From: Nitrospinae bacterium bin107
Lineage (GTDB): Bacteria > UBA8248
DNA: 64,000 nucleotides
Reading direction: 5' to 3'
Assembly: GCA_002238965.1 (NCBI GenBank)
Contig: MPNJ01000004.1
Location: forward strand, 124,001 to 188,000
Shown piece after piece: positions 1 to 8,230 of the stretch. The notes under the pieces were generated by a model. That model was not told the origin of the DNA, ran no database searches, and worked only from the letters and a program-made list of their open reading frames with translations. Each line of letters begins with the position of its first letter. Position 1 is the first letter of the stretch. A program made the position numbers and the translations under genes.

Positions 1-750
1 TCCGGTGATGTAGCTCGCACGTTTCGAGCAGAGAAAGACGATGGCGTCGGCCAACTCCTCGGGCTTGCCGAAACGGCCCAGCGCGTTCTTTCGCGCCGCG
101 CGGCGGCGGGCCTCATCTTCGGAACCGGCATCGAGTTCCGCCGCAAGCCCCTGGGCGTTCATCCGCCACAGCGCGGTATCCACCCAGCCGGGACATACCG
201 CGTTCACATGAATCCCGGCCTCTCCGAATTCGGTGGAAAGCGATTTCGTCATGTTCAGGAGCGCGCTGTTCGTCATGCCGCTGCCGAACATGTAGGGGTC
301 GGGTTCCTTCCCGGCGCCGCCGATCATGTTCACGATGCGGCCCCATCCATTCGCGCGCATCCCTGGCTCCACGAGGCGTATGAGGCGCAGGAAGCCGAAC
401 AGCTTGGTGTCGAGTTGTTTCTGCAGAGCGGCGTCATCGAGCGCCTCGAACCTGCCCGAACTCATGGTGCCCGCATTGTTCACCAGAATGTCGATGGTCC
501 CCAGTTTTTCCTGCGCGCGCTCGACCAGGGGCGCGAGTTCCGTCTCGTTCGAGGTATCCGCCACGGCGTAATGGATTTCACCTCCCGTCTCAGCGGCGAG
601 CCCGGCGCAGGTTTCGGCGAGAGCCACCTCGTTTCTCGCACAGGTGAACACGCGCGCACCCTCTTCGAGAAAGCGCCTCGCCGTCTCGCGGCCGATGCCC
701 CGGCTGCCGCCCGTCACGAGGGCCGATTTTCCTTTAATGCCTAAGTCCAT
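1..750 (-). CDS. SDR family oxidoreductase, C-terminus cut by window edge
   Basis: NAD(P)-dependent short-chain dehydrogenase of the Rossmann-fold SDR family; its substrate cannot be told. The frame is open from the ATG at 750 to the window edge (250 codons), so the C-terminus is missing. Visible motifs are the dinucleotide-binding TGGSRGIG (residues 13-20), the NNAG motif near residue 91, and a C-terminal VNAVCPGW stretch. The usual catalytic YxxxK reads YMFGS from Tyr153, so the active-site Lys is not where expected. Such replacements occur in an SDR subgroup with a PGS-type segment. It is followed on its own strand only by the window edge, and it is separated from the selenoprotein gene by repeats. 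Confidence 0.9.
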   Translation of the reverse strand, partial: MDLGIKGKSALVTGGSRGIGRETARRFLEEGARVFTCARNEVALAETCAGLAAETGGEIHYAVADTSNETELAPLVERAQEKLGTIDILVNNAGTMSSGRFEALDDAALQKQLDTKLFGFLRLIRLVEPGMRANGWGRIVNMIGGAGKEPDPYMFGSGMTNSALLNMTKSLSTEFGEAGIHVNAVCPGWVDTALWRMNAQGLAAELDAGSEDEARRRAARKNALGRFGKPEELADAIVFLCSKRASYITG

Positions 751-774
751 AATTGCCCTCACATGGAGAAACTT

Positions 775-983
775 GTAGGGGTCGCATATATGCGACCCAC
801 GGGTGAATCCCCGCCGCTTGCACCAGGACGGACAGTAATCTGGGAATTGTCGACACGCATGGATTTTTCTCGTCTGCGCGGGCCGCATATATGCGGCCCC
901 TACAACAGCAATTTCCTATCTCCGGTAGGGACAGGCCCCTGTGCCTGTCCGACAATGGGCGACCACGGGGGGTCGCCCCTACA
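775..983. repeat. cluster of four palindromic intergenic repeats
   Basis: The gap between the SDR and selenoprotein genes holds four palindromes in a row. They are gggtcgcatatatgcgaccc (779-798), its sister gggccgcatatatgcggccc (880-899), the 26-bp 'GTAGGGACAGG...CCTGTCC' unit (925-950) and a 'gcgaccacggggggtcgc' unit (about 957-983). All but the last recur almost exactly elsewhere in the window. They look like REP-type elements and not like terminators, since T-runs are missing. Confidence 0.85.
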
Positions 984-1021
984 GGAGTGCTCCTACGAAA
1001 CCGATGCTCCTCACCCCCCAC

Positions 1022-1612
1022 CTATCCCGACACCTGCGCGACTTCCTCCCATTCCTTCCAGCCGATGATGTCGTCCTGCGGCTCCACGGGGTTGTGGAGG
1101 CCGTCCTGCAGGCGGTTCCAGGCGTTGAACAGGCAGGTGAACAACGTGAGTTCCACGATGTCCTTTTCGCTGAAAAACTCCTTGAGCGGCGCGAAACAGG
1201 CATCATCGGCGGCGGCCGTGTTTCTCGTCAATGCGGTCGCCCAGCGAATTACCGCCTTTTCCCGCTCATCGAACAGGTCGCTCTTTTCCCATCCATCGAC
1301 TATCAACGCTACATGCTCATCATTCAGACCGGCAGCTTGACCAAGCTTGACGTTGTGGTTCGTTCATATCTCGCAGTCGTTGATGAGAGAAGGCGTCAGG
1401 ATCGCAAGCTGCATCAGGCGCATTCTCGACGGATCGGCCCGCCACTGGCTTCTCAGGGCCACCGTCAGGCTCATGATGTGGCGCAAGGCTTCCGGCGAAT
1501 GGGCCAGGGCGCGGTAGAAGCTGGGCACCGTGCCCCATCTTTCCCTCGATTGTTCAAAGAGCGGTTCATGATCGCCCGTGGCGTCATCGGGCACCGGCGT
1601 GATTCTGGACAT
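1022..1612 (-). CDS. AhpD-like peroxidase-related selenoprotein (CxxU, in-frame TGA)
   Basis: A carboxymuconolactone decarboxylase/AhpD-fold protein of 196 residues that is continuous only if the TGA at 1364-1366 is read as selenocysteine. Upstream the frame gives residues 1-82 ending NDCEI. Downstream, in the same frame, it continues TNHNVKLGQAAGLNDEHV to the stop at 1022. The TGA therefore replaces the second Cys of the redox motif: C80-E-I-U83, then the T-N-H-N of the AhpD helix. Members of this family use CxxC as a thiol/peroxide-reducing centre. The start at 1612 is chosen because GAGGAG lies 7 nt upstream; the longer frame from 1651 has no such site. A SECIS-like hairpin lies 17-30 nt after the TGA. 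Ordinary pseudogenisation is unlikely because nothing else is broken. No selA/selB/selC/selD is in the window. Confidence 0.85.
1334..1347 (-). promoter_or_regulatory. candidate bacterial SECIS hairpin
   Basis: On the mRNA strand AGCUU-GGUC-AAGCU forms a 5-bp stem with a GGUC apical loop, 17-30 nt after the UGA at 1366-1364. Bacterial SECIS elements sit inside the coding region just 3' of the UGA. The SelB-recognised loop of E. coli fdhF also contains GGUC. The loop spacing falls in the accepted range. The stem is short and its extension was not computed. Confidence 0.65.
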
Positions 1613-1708
1613 CTCGGTCTCCTCATATAGGGTTCGCAACAAATCTCGCACAGGTGTTTTTCGTTATTTTTAGCAGATTTTCGGGGTAGCGACCAACAGA
1701 ACCCTGAC

Positions 1709-1842
1709 GCCTCATCCTGGGCAGGCGCGTAAGCGCCGTATCGAAGGATGGCAGGCAGTTCCTCCCTACGCGGTCGGAACTGACCCCGGCGGGCGCGAGT
1801 TTCACCCTTCGATAGGCGGCTTCGCCGCTACTCAGGGTGAGG
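1709..1842. repeat. pair of 'ACTCAGGGTGAGG' palindromic repeats
   Basis: The 321-bp gap upstream of the PIG-L gene has two related units. One runs about 1709-1748 (cctcatcctgggcaggcg... to gtatcgaagga). The other runs 1805-1842 (cccttcgataggcggc...ctactcagggtgagg). Each carries an internal GC hairpin. The same family returns at 52272-52391. I see no gene in this gap. Confidence 0.75.
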
Positions 1843-1933
1843 CGGAGCGGCGGGTTGCTCCTTACCTCTTTGCGATGCGCTTCGCCCCCTGCTATAAGTC
1901 GCCTTGCCGCACGGCCCACATAAGGAAACCCCG

Positions 1934-2644
1934 ATGGAACATCAGAAAATCCTCATCATCTGTGCGCACCCCGACGATATCGAGTTCCGCTGTGCAGGCT
2001 CGGCCGCCAAGTGGACCCGCGAAGGCAGGCGGGTCGAGTATTGCCTCGCCACGAGCGGGGACAAGGGCGTGAACGGCCCCGAATCGCGCCGGTTGACCAT
2101 TGACGATAAAAGAGCGATTCGGGAGAGCGAACAGCGCGCAGCGGCGGCCGTCGTGGGCGTGGAGCAAATTTATTTCCTGCGCCATACGGACGGGGAAGTG
2201 CGCAACACCACGGAACTCGGGCGCGACCTCGTGCACGTGATGAGAGAATGCAAGCCGGACCTGGTGATCGCCGACGACCCGGCGAACGACGCCTTCGACA
2301 GTTTCTACGGCTACCACCGCGATCACCGCGCCATCGCCAAGGCGGTTTTCGATGCGCTCTATCCCGCCGTGGGTAACGAGAACTATTTTCCGGAACTGCT
2401 TGCGGAAGGATTGGAGCCGCACACGCCCAAGGAGGTCTATTTCAAGACGATTCGCGGCGCGGATACCTGGGTGGACATCACCGATACGTTCGACCTCAAA
2501 GTGAAAGCGCTCAGATGCCACAAGAGCCAGGTCGAGGATTTTGAAGAACTGGTTCCCCATCTTCGCAACTGGTCGAAGCGCTCCGGCGAGGAGGGCGGCC
2601 TCGATTGCGCCGAGTCCTACCGGCGCATGGAGGTTCCGGGGTAG
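1934..2644 (+). CDS. PIG-L / LmbE family deacetylase
   Basis: Zn-dependent N-acetyl deacetylase fold of the LmbE/PIG-L family, 236 residues, probably cytosolic. The metal site is visible as AHPDD at residues 11-15 and a downstream HRDH motif near residue 136, which supplies the third His. The family removes acetyl groups from GlcNAc-type substrates (mycothiol/bacillithiol pathway enzymes, GlcNAc-PI). The substrate here is unknown and no thiol-biosynthesis partner is adjacent. The ATG at 1934 has AAGGAA 8 nt upstream; the frame extends 10 codons further up without a ribosome site. It stands alone between repeat-filled gaps. Confidence 0.88.
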   Translation: MEHQKILIICAHPDDIEFRCAGSAAKWTREGRRVEYCLATSGDKGVNGPESRRLTIDDKRAIRESEQRAAAAVVGVEQIYFLRHTDGEVRNTTELGRDLVHVMRECKPDLVIADDPANDAFDSFYGYHRDHRAIAKAVFDALYPAVGNENYFPELLAEGLEPHTPKEVYFKTIRGADTWVDITDTFDLKVKALRCHKSQVEDFEELVPHLRNWSKRSGEEGGLDCAESYRRMEVPG

Positions 2645-2686
2645 GGGGGCACTTCCCTGTGGTCGCCCGCGTTCGTCTTTGATCGT

Positions 2687-2832
2687 CACTCCTGCGAAAG
2701 CCGGAATGACGGCAAACCGTCTTGATTCTCATTTCATTTGCGGGGACAGGTCACGACCTGTCCCCGCAAAACCAACCCCCCCTGACAAGGGGGATTGGGG
2801 GGTTGCTCCTTTGACAAAGGCTTTTTCAACTA
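2687..2832. repeat. mixed palindromic repeats before the AOR gene
   Basis: The gap 2645-2934 contains a 'CCTGCGAAAGCCGGAATGAC' unit (about 2691-2710), a 34-bp near-perfect palindrome centred on ggtcacgacc (2737-2770), a 'ccccctgacaaggggga' unit and a ctttttcaac motif (2821-2830). The last matches the ends of the larger foldback elements at 4961-5231 and 44515-44730. Confidence 0.75.
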
Positions 2833-2934
2833 CTCTTCCCAGTCGGAACCGGTCTTGCACAAAACGCCTAAATGTTTACACTAGGGCTTCCAACAGAATC
2901 AGATTTCGCTCATTCGATCGCGTGGGGACCGCAA

Positions 2935-4791
2935 ATGCTCGGATATCAAGGAAAAATACTGCACATCGACCTCAGCAACCGCACGTCCCGCACCGAGGAA
3001 TTCGGTGAGGAGATGGGCCGCAAGTACCTGGGCGGCAACGGCTTCTGCGCCAAAATCCTCTGGGACCACCTGAAGCCCCGCACCGACGCGCTATCGCCTG
3101 AAAACGTCATTGTCTTCGCCGTGGGGCCTTATACGGATTCCGCCGTGCCGAGCGCGAGCCGCGCGTGCGCCGCCGCCATCAGCCCGCTCACCGGGCTTTT
3201 CTTCGACTCCACCTTCGGCGGCGCCTGGCCCATCACGCTCAAGCGCACAGGGGTCGACGCCGTCGTCCTGCACGGAAAAGCGGATTCCCTCGTATACCTG
3301 ATGCTGACGGAAGACGGCGTGGCGTTTAAGGACGCGAGCCATTTGAAGGGGAAATGGATTCGCGAGACGTGCGACACCATCACCGAGGACGAGGGCGGCA
3401 CCGACGTTCTGGCCATCGGCCCCGCCGGCGAGAACCAGGTGCGCTTCGCGGCCATGGCGCACACCTGGCGCAAGAGCCGCGACGGCATCAGCGGACGCGG
3501 GGGCATGGCGGCCGTCCTGGGCAGCAAGAACGTCAAGGCCATCGCCGTGCGCGGCAAGGCGAAAACCGCCTGGGCGGACGCCAAGGCGCTCAGGACCTAC
3601 GTGAACGAGACGGCCGAGGACGTGCGGACGGGCACGGCAGCGCTCCACAAATACGGCACGCCGATCCTCGTCAACATGATCAACAAGATGGGCGCGCTCG
3701 GCACGCGGAACCTCATGAGCGAGATTTTCGAGAACTGCGAACCCATCAGCGGCGAGTACATGCACGACAATTTTCTGGACAAGCACACCACCTGCCTCAA
3801 ATGCCCGGTGGCATGCGGCAAGAATTACCTGATGAAGGGCGGCGAGTTCGACGGCCTGGTTTGGAAACTCCCCGAGTACGAGACCATCTTCGCGCTGGGG
3901 ACCATGCTGGGCATCGGCGACCCGGGCGTGATGCTCCAGGCGAACATGCTGTGTGACGAACTGGGGCTGGACACGATATCCGCAGGCGTCACGCTCTCGC
4001 TCGCTTTCGAGAGCATGGAGAAAGGACTATTGAGCGAGGCGGAAGTCGGCGAGCCGCTCAACTGGGGCGATTCGGCCACCATGCTGAGGCTCCTGGAGGA
4101 CATGACCCACCGCAAGGGCTTCGGCGACAGGCTGGCGGAAGGCGGCAAGCGCCTGGCCGCGGAAATCGGCGGCGACGCGCCGAATCTGCTGTATGCCTCG
4201 CGCGGGCTCGAGCTTCCCGCGCACAGCGCGCGCGCGCTCAAGGGCATGTCCATCGGCTACGCCACGGGCACGCGGGGCGGGAGCCACCACGACACCCGCC
4301 CCACCCTGCAGTACGCCTCGGACCACGACAACACCTCGACCGACGGCAAGCCCGAGTTCGCCGTGCGCACGCAGAACTTCACCGCACTCGGCGACTCCAT
4401 CACCCAGTGCCGCTTCACGGCCGAGCGCGGCTACGGGGCGATGATAAACGAGAAATACGCGGAGATGCTCAACCTGGTGACGGGGTGGGATACGACGGCG
4501 GAGGAACTCGAAGAAACCGGCGAGCGCATCTGCAACCTGGAGCGCGCCCTCCACGTGCGCGAAGGGGTGAGCCGCGCGGACGACATGCTGCCGTACAAGG
4601 TGATGCACGAGCCGATTCCCGACGGCCCGCACAAGGGGATGCACTGCCCGCCCGATGAACTGGAGGGCATGAAAAACGAGTTCTACGGCATCCGTGGCTG
4701 GGATGAGAACGGGTTCCCCACGGCGGCGACGCTCGGGAGGCTGAAGCTGGATGACGTGGCCGAAGCGCTGGCCGGAAACGGCGGGGGTTGA
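2935..4791 (+). CDS. aldehyde ferredoxin oxidoreductase
   Basis: A 618-residue tungsten/molybdopterin enzyme of the AOR family, which oxidises aldehydes to acids with ferredoxin as electron acceptor in the cytosol. The [4Fe-4S] ligands are plain: C287-x2-C290-x3-C294 (TTCLKCPVACGK) plus C492 in DSITQCRF. This matches the spacing of the archetypal enzyme, whose CxxCxxxC begins at 288. The N-terminus GYQGKILHIDLSN is typical for the family. The ATG at 2935 with ggggacc about 10 nt upstream is preferred over an in-frame start at 2872, which would add 21 unrelated residues. No ferredoxin or cofactor-insertion gene lies beside it, so the physiological substrate is open. Confidence 0.95.
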   Translation: MLGYQGKILHIDLSNRTSRTEEFGEEMGRKYLGGNGFCAKILWDHLKPRTDALSPENVIVFAVGPYTDSAVPSASRACAAAISPLTGLFFDSTFGGAWPITLKRTGVDAVVLHGKADSLVYLMLTEDGVAFKDASHLKGKWIRETCDTITEDEGGTDVLAIGPAGENQVRFAAMAHTWRKSRDGISGRGGMAAVLGSKNVKAIAVRGKAKTAWADAKALRTYVNETAEDVRTGTAALHKYGTPILVNMINKMGALGTRNLMSEIFENCEPISGEYMHDNFLDKHTTCLKCPVACGKNYLMKGGEFDGLVWKLPEYETIFALGTMLGIGDPGVMLQANMLCDELGLDTISAGVTLSLAFESMEKGLLSEAEVGEPLNWGDSATMLRLLEDMTHRKGFGDRLAEGGKRLAAEIGGDAPNLLYASRGLELPAHSARALKGMSIGYATGTRGGSHHDTRPTLQYASDHDNTSTDGKPEFAVRTQNFTALGDSITQCRFTAERGYGAMINEKYAEMLNLVTGWDTTAEELEETGERICNLERALHVREGVSRADDMLPYKVMHEPIPDGPHKGMHCPPDELEGMKNEFYGIRGWDENGFPTAATLGRLKLDDVAEALAGNGGG

Positions 4792-4850
4792 GAACGAACC
4801 TGGCAGCCCCCCGTGGTCGTCCCGCGTGAGGAGGGGCGCGGGGGCCTGTG

Positions 4851-4875
4851 TGACAGCCCCGAGGAGGGGCTGTCA
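4851..4875. repeat. palindrome in AOR-recQ gap
   Basis: tgacagcccc/ggggctgtca arms around 'gagga'. This is a sister of the 'gacaaccccGTGGAggggttgtc' unit at 50511-50533. The whole 4792-5605 gap contains only repeats and no supportable gene. Confidence 0.75.
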
Positions 4876-4960
4876 CTACGGGTAGAAATTAACCCGCCAT
4901 TCCGGCGCACCTGCGAACCCAATCGGCTCCGACAGGCAACGAACACAGACCGTCCAATCG

Positions 4961-5231
4961 GGGGTTGTTGAAAAACCCCTCCCCGCTCGGAATTGGCCAG
5001 AGCCGTCATTCCGGCGAATGCCGGAATCCAGAGGCGAGGAGAATGGCGACACTCCGCTTTTTCTTCCCCTACTCACTCGCGGGAATACGAAAGAAATAAA
5101 AAAAAGGCAAAGTCCCTGGATTCCGGCTTTCGCCGGAATGACGATCAAAAGCGAGGAGCAAAACCACCTTCCCGCATTGGACGGCGCTCTTATGGGGGAT
5201 CATTCCCCCGGAGGATTTTTTCAACAACCCC
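4961..5231. repeat. MITE-like element with GGGGTTGTTGAAAAA inverted ends
   Basis: Ends are inverted copies of ggggttgttgaaaaa (4961-4975 and 5217-5231). Just outside and inside them are further complementary stretches (cgtccaat / attggacg). Internally there is a second inverted pair: gtcattccggcgaatgccgg (5005-5024 and onward) against ccggctttcgccggaatgac (5123-5142). No transposase frame is present. Other copies of the ctttttcaac end sit at 2821, 5491, 7644, 44521, 44708 and 51907. Confidence 0.7.
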
Positions 5232-5344
5232 AACTCGGTCGGGATTCTCTTGCAGTATCCTCAAATGAGGCTGTGGGATCACCCGGCCCTCTCGCATCAA
5301 TCACGTTTTACCCGCAAGTGACAACTCTCCGAATAAAGGTCGTG

Positions 5345-5468
5345 GTAGGGACAGGCCTCCGTGCCTGTCCATGGCCCCTGGAACCCCATCGCGTACCCCG
5401 CAGGGGAGGACCTATGTGTCCTCCCACGCCGGAACGGCAGCCGGACAGGCACGGAGGCCTGTCCCTAC
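5345..5468. repeat. large hairpin of two inverted GTAGGGACAGG repeats
   Basis: Twenty-six bp at 5345-5370 is exactly complementary to 5443-5468. A second palindrome (ggaggacctatgtgtcctcc) sits in the loop at about 5405-5424. It lies 138 bp past the 3' end of recQ and could fold in the recQ transcript 3' end, but it lacks a U-run. Confidence 0.8.
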
Positions 5469-5605
5469 AACAAACGCGATTCTTCATTCGTTAAACTTTT
5501 TCAACGGCCCCCATCGGCTTCGATTCAGCTTTGGGCAGTGTCTTTCGATCCCATGACAGGTGTGGAAATATCTGTTGCGCACTTGAAAATTTCGATCCCG
5601 GAAGT

Positions 5606-7588
5606 TCAAACGCTCTTGTCCGTATCGGACAGAGCAGCGTCGATCGCGGCCAGGAACGGCCCGGCGAACTGCTTCAGCTTCGTTTCCCCGACACCGCTGA
5701 CCTCGGCGAATTCCGCCTCGGTGCGCGGCCAGCGTCGCGCCATGTCGATCAACGTGCGGTCGTGAAACACGACAAAGGCGGGCACCCCGCGCTCCCTTGC
5801 CAGTTCCAGCCGCAACGCCTTGAGAACATCCAACAGCATCGTTTCCCTGCCAGTCAGGGACTGCTCCGCCCGCCCGTCGCCCTGCCCTCGTGCCTTCGCA
5901 GGGCTGCGCGAAACCGCCGTGTCCTCGCGATAGATGAAAGCTCCGTCACCGCGCAGCAACGCGCCTCCCTTATCAGTGATCCCGATCCCGCCGAAGCCTC
6001 CGATGTCAATTTGCAGAAACCCCGCTGCGACCATTTGACGAATCAAAGAGCGCCACTCGTTCTTGCGCCGATTCGTCCCCGCTCCAAAAGCCGGTAGGCA
6101 ATGATGCCCGAAGCGTGTGATCTTTTCGCTCTTTGTCCCACGCAAGATGTCGATCAGATGCGCCGCGCCGAAGCGTTCCCCCGACCGCCTGGCAGCCGAC
6201 AGTATCAGCAGCGCTTCCTCCGTCCCGTCGATGAACTCGGGCGGAGAGAGACAGATATCACAGTTGCCGCAAGGCTCGATCCGTTCCCCGAAATAATGCA
6301 GCAGCGCCACTCGTCTGCAGGTCGGAACCTCGCAATAGCCAAGCAGCGCGTCGAGCCGCTTGTGCTCCCGGCGCCTGCGCTCCGTACCCGCGTCCTCATT
6401 CTCAATGAACCGGCGGCGCATCCGAATGTCATTCAGCCCATAGAGCATGTGAGCCTCGGCGGGTCCGCCGTCTCGCCCGGCCCGACCGATCTCCTGGTAG
6501 TAGGCCTCCATGCTACCCGGAAGATCCGTGTGGAAGACATACCGGACATCCGCCTTGTCGATCCCCATGCCGAAAGCGATGGTCGCCACGATCACGACGC
6601 CGGGATCGGTCATGAAGATGTTCTGGTGGGCTTCACGCACACAGGCCTCCATGCCTGCATGATAGGGCAGCGCACGCACGCCATCCTCCGCCAGCATAGC
6701 AGCGGCCTCCTCCGTCTTCTTCCGCGAGAGGCAGTAGACGATTCCACTTCGGCCTTCATGGCGCGCGACGAAGCTCCGGAGTTGCCGCTTCCAGTTGCTC
6801 TTCATCTCCACCGTGAGCGTGATATTGGGGCGGTCGAATCCGAGCACGAACTGCTCGACCCGGCCGTCGAACAATCGCTCGACAATGTCGTCCCGGGTCA
6901 CTTCGTCGGCGGTCGCCGTCAGCGCAATGAGCGGTATTCCGGGAAAGAGCTCCCGCAACCGGCAAAGGTCGGCGTATTCCGGACGGAAGGCCGGGCCCCA
7001 TTGCGAGATGCAGTGGGCCTCATCTATGGCGAACTGTCTCACCGGCAGTCGTTTCAGGGCCGCCAGCATGCGCTCGGTCATCAGCCGTTCCGGGGCCATG
7101 TAGAGAAACCGCGTCCGGCCCTCCGCCACGCGCTTCCAGGCGGCCACATTCTCCGTCCGGCTGTTGCCGGAGTTGATACTGTCCGCCGCGAGGCCCATGA
7201 GCCTCAGCGCCGCTATCTGGTCCTGCATCAGCGCCACCAGCGGTGAGACGACCACCGTCAGTCCATCCATGACCAGTCCCGGGATCTGGAAGCACAGGGA
7301 TTTGCCGGAGCCCGTCGGCATAACGACAAGCGCGTTGCGCCCCGCCAAAAGCGCCCCGATCACAGCCTCCTGGCCGGGCCGGAACTCGTTGAACCCGTAT
7401 GTTTCGCGCAGTATCCGCCGCACTGCCATCATCGGTCCGCTCGCTGGACGATCACCAGTACTTCCGCCGACCGGAATGAAGTTGCCGGAAGTGGCTTGAA
7501 GCTCTTCGGAAGCCGCCCTGCCCGCCTTTCCCGGCATCGATGCTCGCCCCGGTGTTGCCGATTGGCCGCAGTTCTTGCGTCCCAACAT
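5606..7588 (-). CDS. recQ: ATP-dependent DNA helicase RecQ
   Basis: A 660-residue 3'-5' superfamily 2 helicase of recombination repair. Domains in order: DEAH helicase core with Walker A MPTGSGKS (about residue 88) and DEAH box FAIDEAHCISQWG (about 190); helicase C-terminal domain with the arginine-rich GRAGRDG motif; Zn-binding cysteines CRRVALLHYFG...CGNCDIC (about 420-445); winged helix; and a C-terminal HRDC domain (about 583-655). The ATG at 7588 is preferred because AGGAGGT lies 6 nt upstream. A first ATG at 7621 lacks a site, and later ATGs at 7432/7429 would sit closer to the conserved core. Residues 2-50 form a low-complexity extension not needed for function. Confidence 0.96.
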   Translation of the reverse strand: MLGRKNCGQSATPGRASMPGKAGRAASEELQATSGNFIPVGGSTGDRPASGPMMAVRRILRETYGFNEFRPGQEAVIGALLAGRNALVVMPTGSGKSLCFQIPGLVMDGLTVVVSPLVALMQDQIAALRLMGLAADSINSGNSRTENVAAWKRVAEGRTRFLYMAPERLMTERMLAALKRLPVRQFAIDEAHCISQWGPAFRPEYADLCRLRELFPGIPLIALTATADEVTRDDIVERLFDGRVEQFVLGFDRPNITLTVEMKSNWKRQLRSFVARHEGRSGIVYCLSRKKTEEAAAMLAEDGVRALPYHAGMEACVREAHQNIFMTDPGVVIVATIAFGMGIDKADVRYVFHTDLPGSMEAYYQEIGRAGRDGGPAEAHMLYGLNDIRMRRRFIENEDAGTERRRREHKRLDALLGYCEVPTCRRVALLHYFGERIEPCGNCDICLSPPEFIDGTEEALLILSAARRSGERFGAAHLIDILRGTKSEKITRFGHHCLPAFGAGTNRRKNEWRSLIRQMVAAGFLQIDIGGFGGIGITDKGGALLRGDGAFIYREDTAVSRSPAKARGQGDGRAEQSLTGRETMLLDVLKALRLELARERGVPAFVVFHDRTLIDMARRWPRTEAEFAEVSGVGETKLKQFAGPFLAAIDAALSDTDKSV

Positions 7589-8230
7589 CTCGCGACCTCC
7601 TCCCAAGCGCAAAAGATCCATCAGCGAATCACAGAATCAGGGTTTTTTCAACACCCCATTATGCGCCCCATACGGTCGCCCAAAAACGATGCGGGAAGGA
7701 TGCAGCACGGAAGAAGATCGTCCTTCAAAATCACGATTCTTCGCGTCCGGCCGAAAATGCCCCTCGCAAACGAATACCCGGGCACGCCCGGAGGACGACC
7801 CCGCTCTCCTCCTCCCCGGTCGAGAGGGCGCGCATTTTCCCGCAATTGCCGTTAATGCGTTTCGGGTGAGATGCGCGAGAATCCCCGCGCGGAAAATGGG
7901 GGATCACGGCGATGACAGGAGAGGAATCAATGGATCGGACGATCCGGATCGGGCGGCGCGAACTCCACTTCCTGGCCGGCGCTCCCTCACCCGGCGGCGC
8001 CACCCGTATCGCTTGCCGGATAGCGCTCGCCGCCCGACCGCAGACGCTCGCTCCCCACGCGCATCCGGCCTGAACAATTCGATAAATATCGATAAATTCA
8101 CGGGGTTTTTCGATAAATTACCGGAAATGTTCGGGGACTTTTTACTAAAGCATATTCAATGGTTTACGGATTTCAGACGCCCGTTTCCAGGGCAATTCAG
8201 GGTAAAAAATCATCAGGGGTTATGTAAAAT
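7589..8230. other. gene-free 642-bp gap with an AT-rich patch
   Basis: The left half is GC-rich with a ctttttcaac-like motif (about 7643-7653). The open frames there show no recognisable protein. From 8072 the base composition switches abruptly to AT-rich. This patch has repeated TCGATAAAT copies, including gataaatatcgataaattc at 8081-8099, which recurs inverted at 42673-42691. I see no gene, RNA fold or terminator that I can name. Confidence 0.6.

Noticed and set aside
1022-1306. Two separate genes or a pseudogene instead of one selenoprotein gene
   Set aside because: The halves are in the same frame, joined only through TGA at the redox Cys position, and a SECIS-like hairpin follows. A frameshift or insertion would have changed the frame.
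6101-7246. A 381-codon plus-strand frame
   Set aside because: Antisense to recQ; no recognisable domain and no ribosome site.
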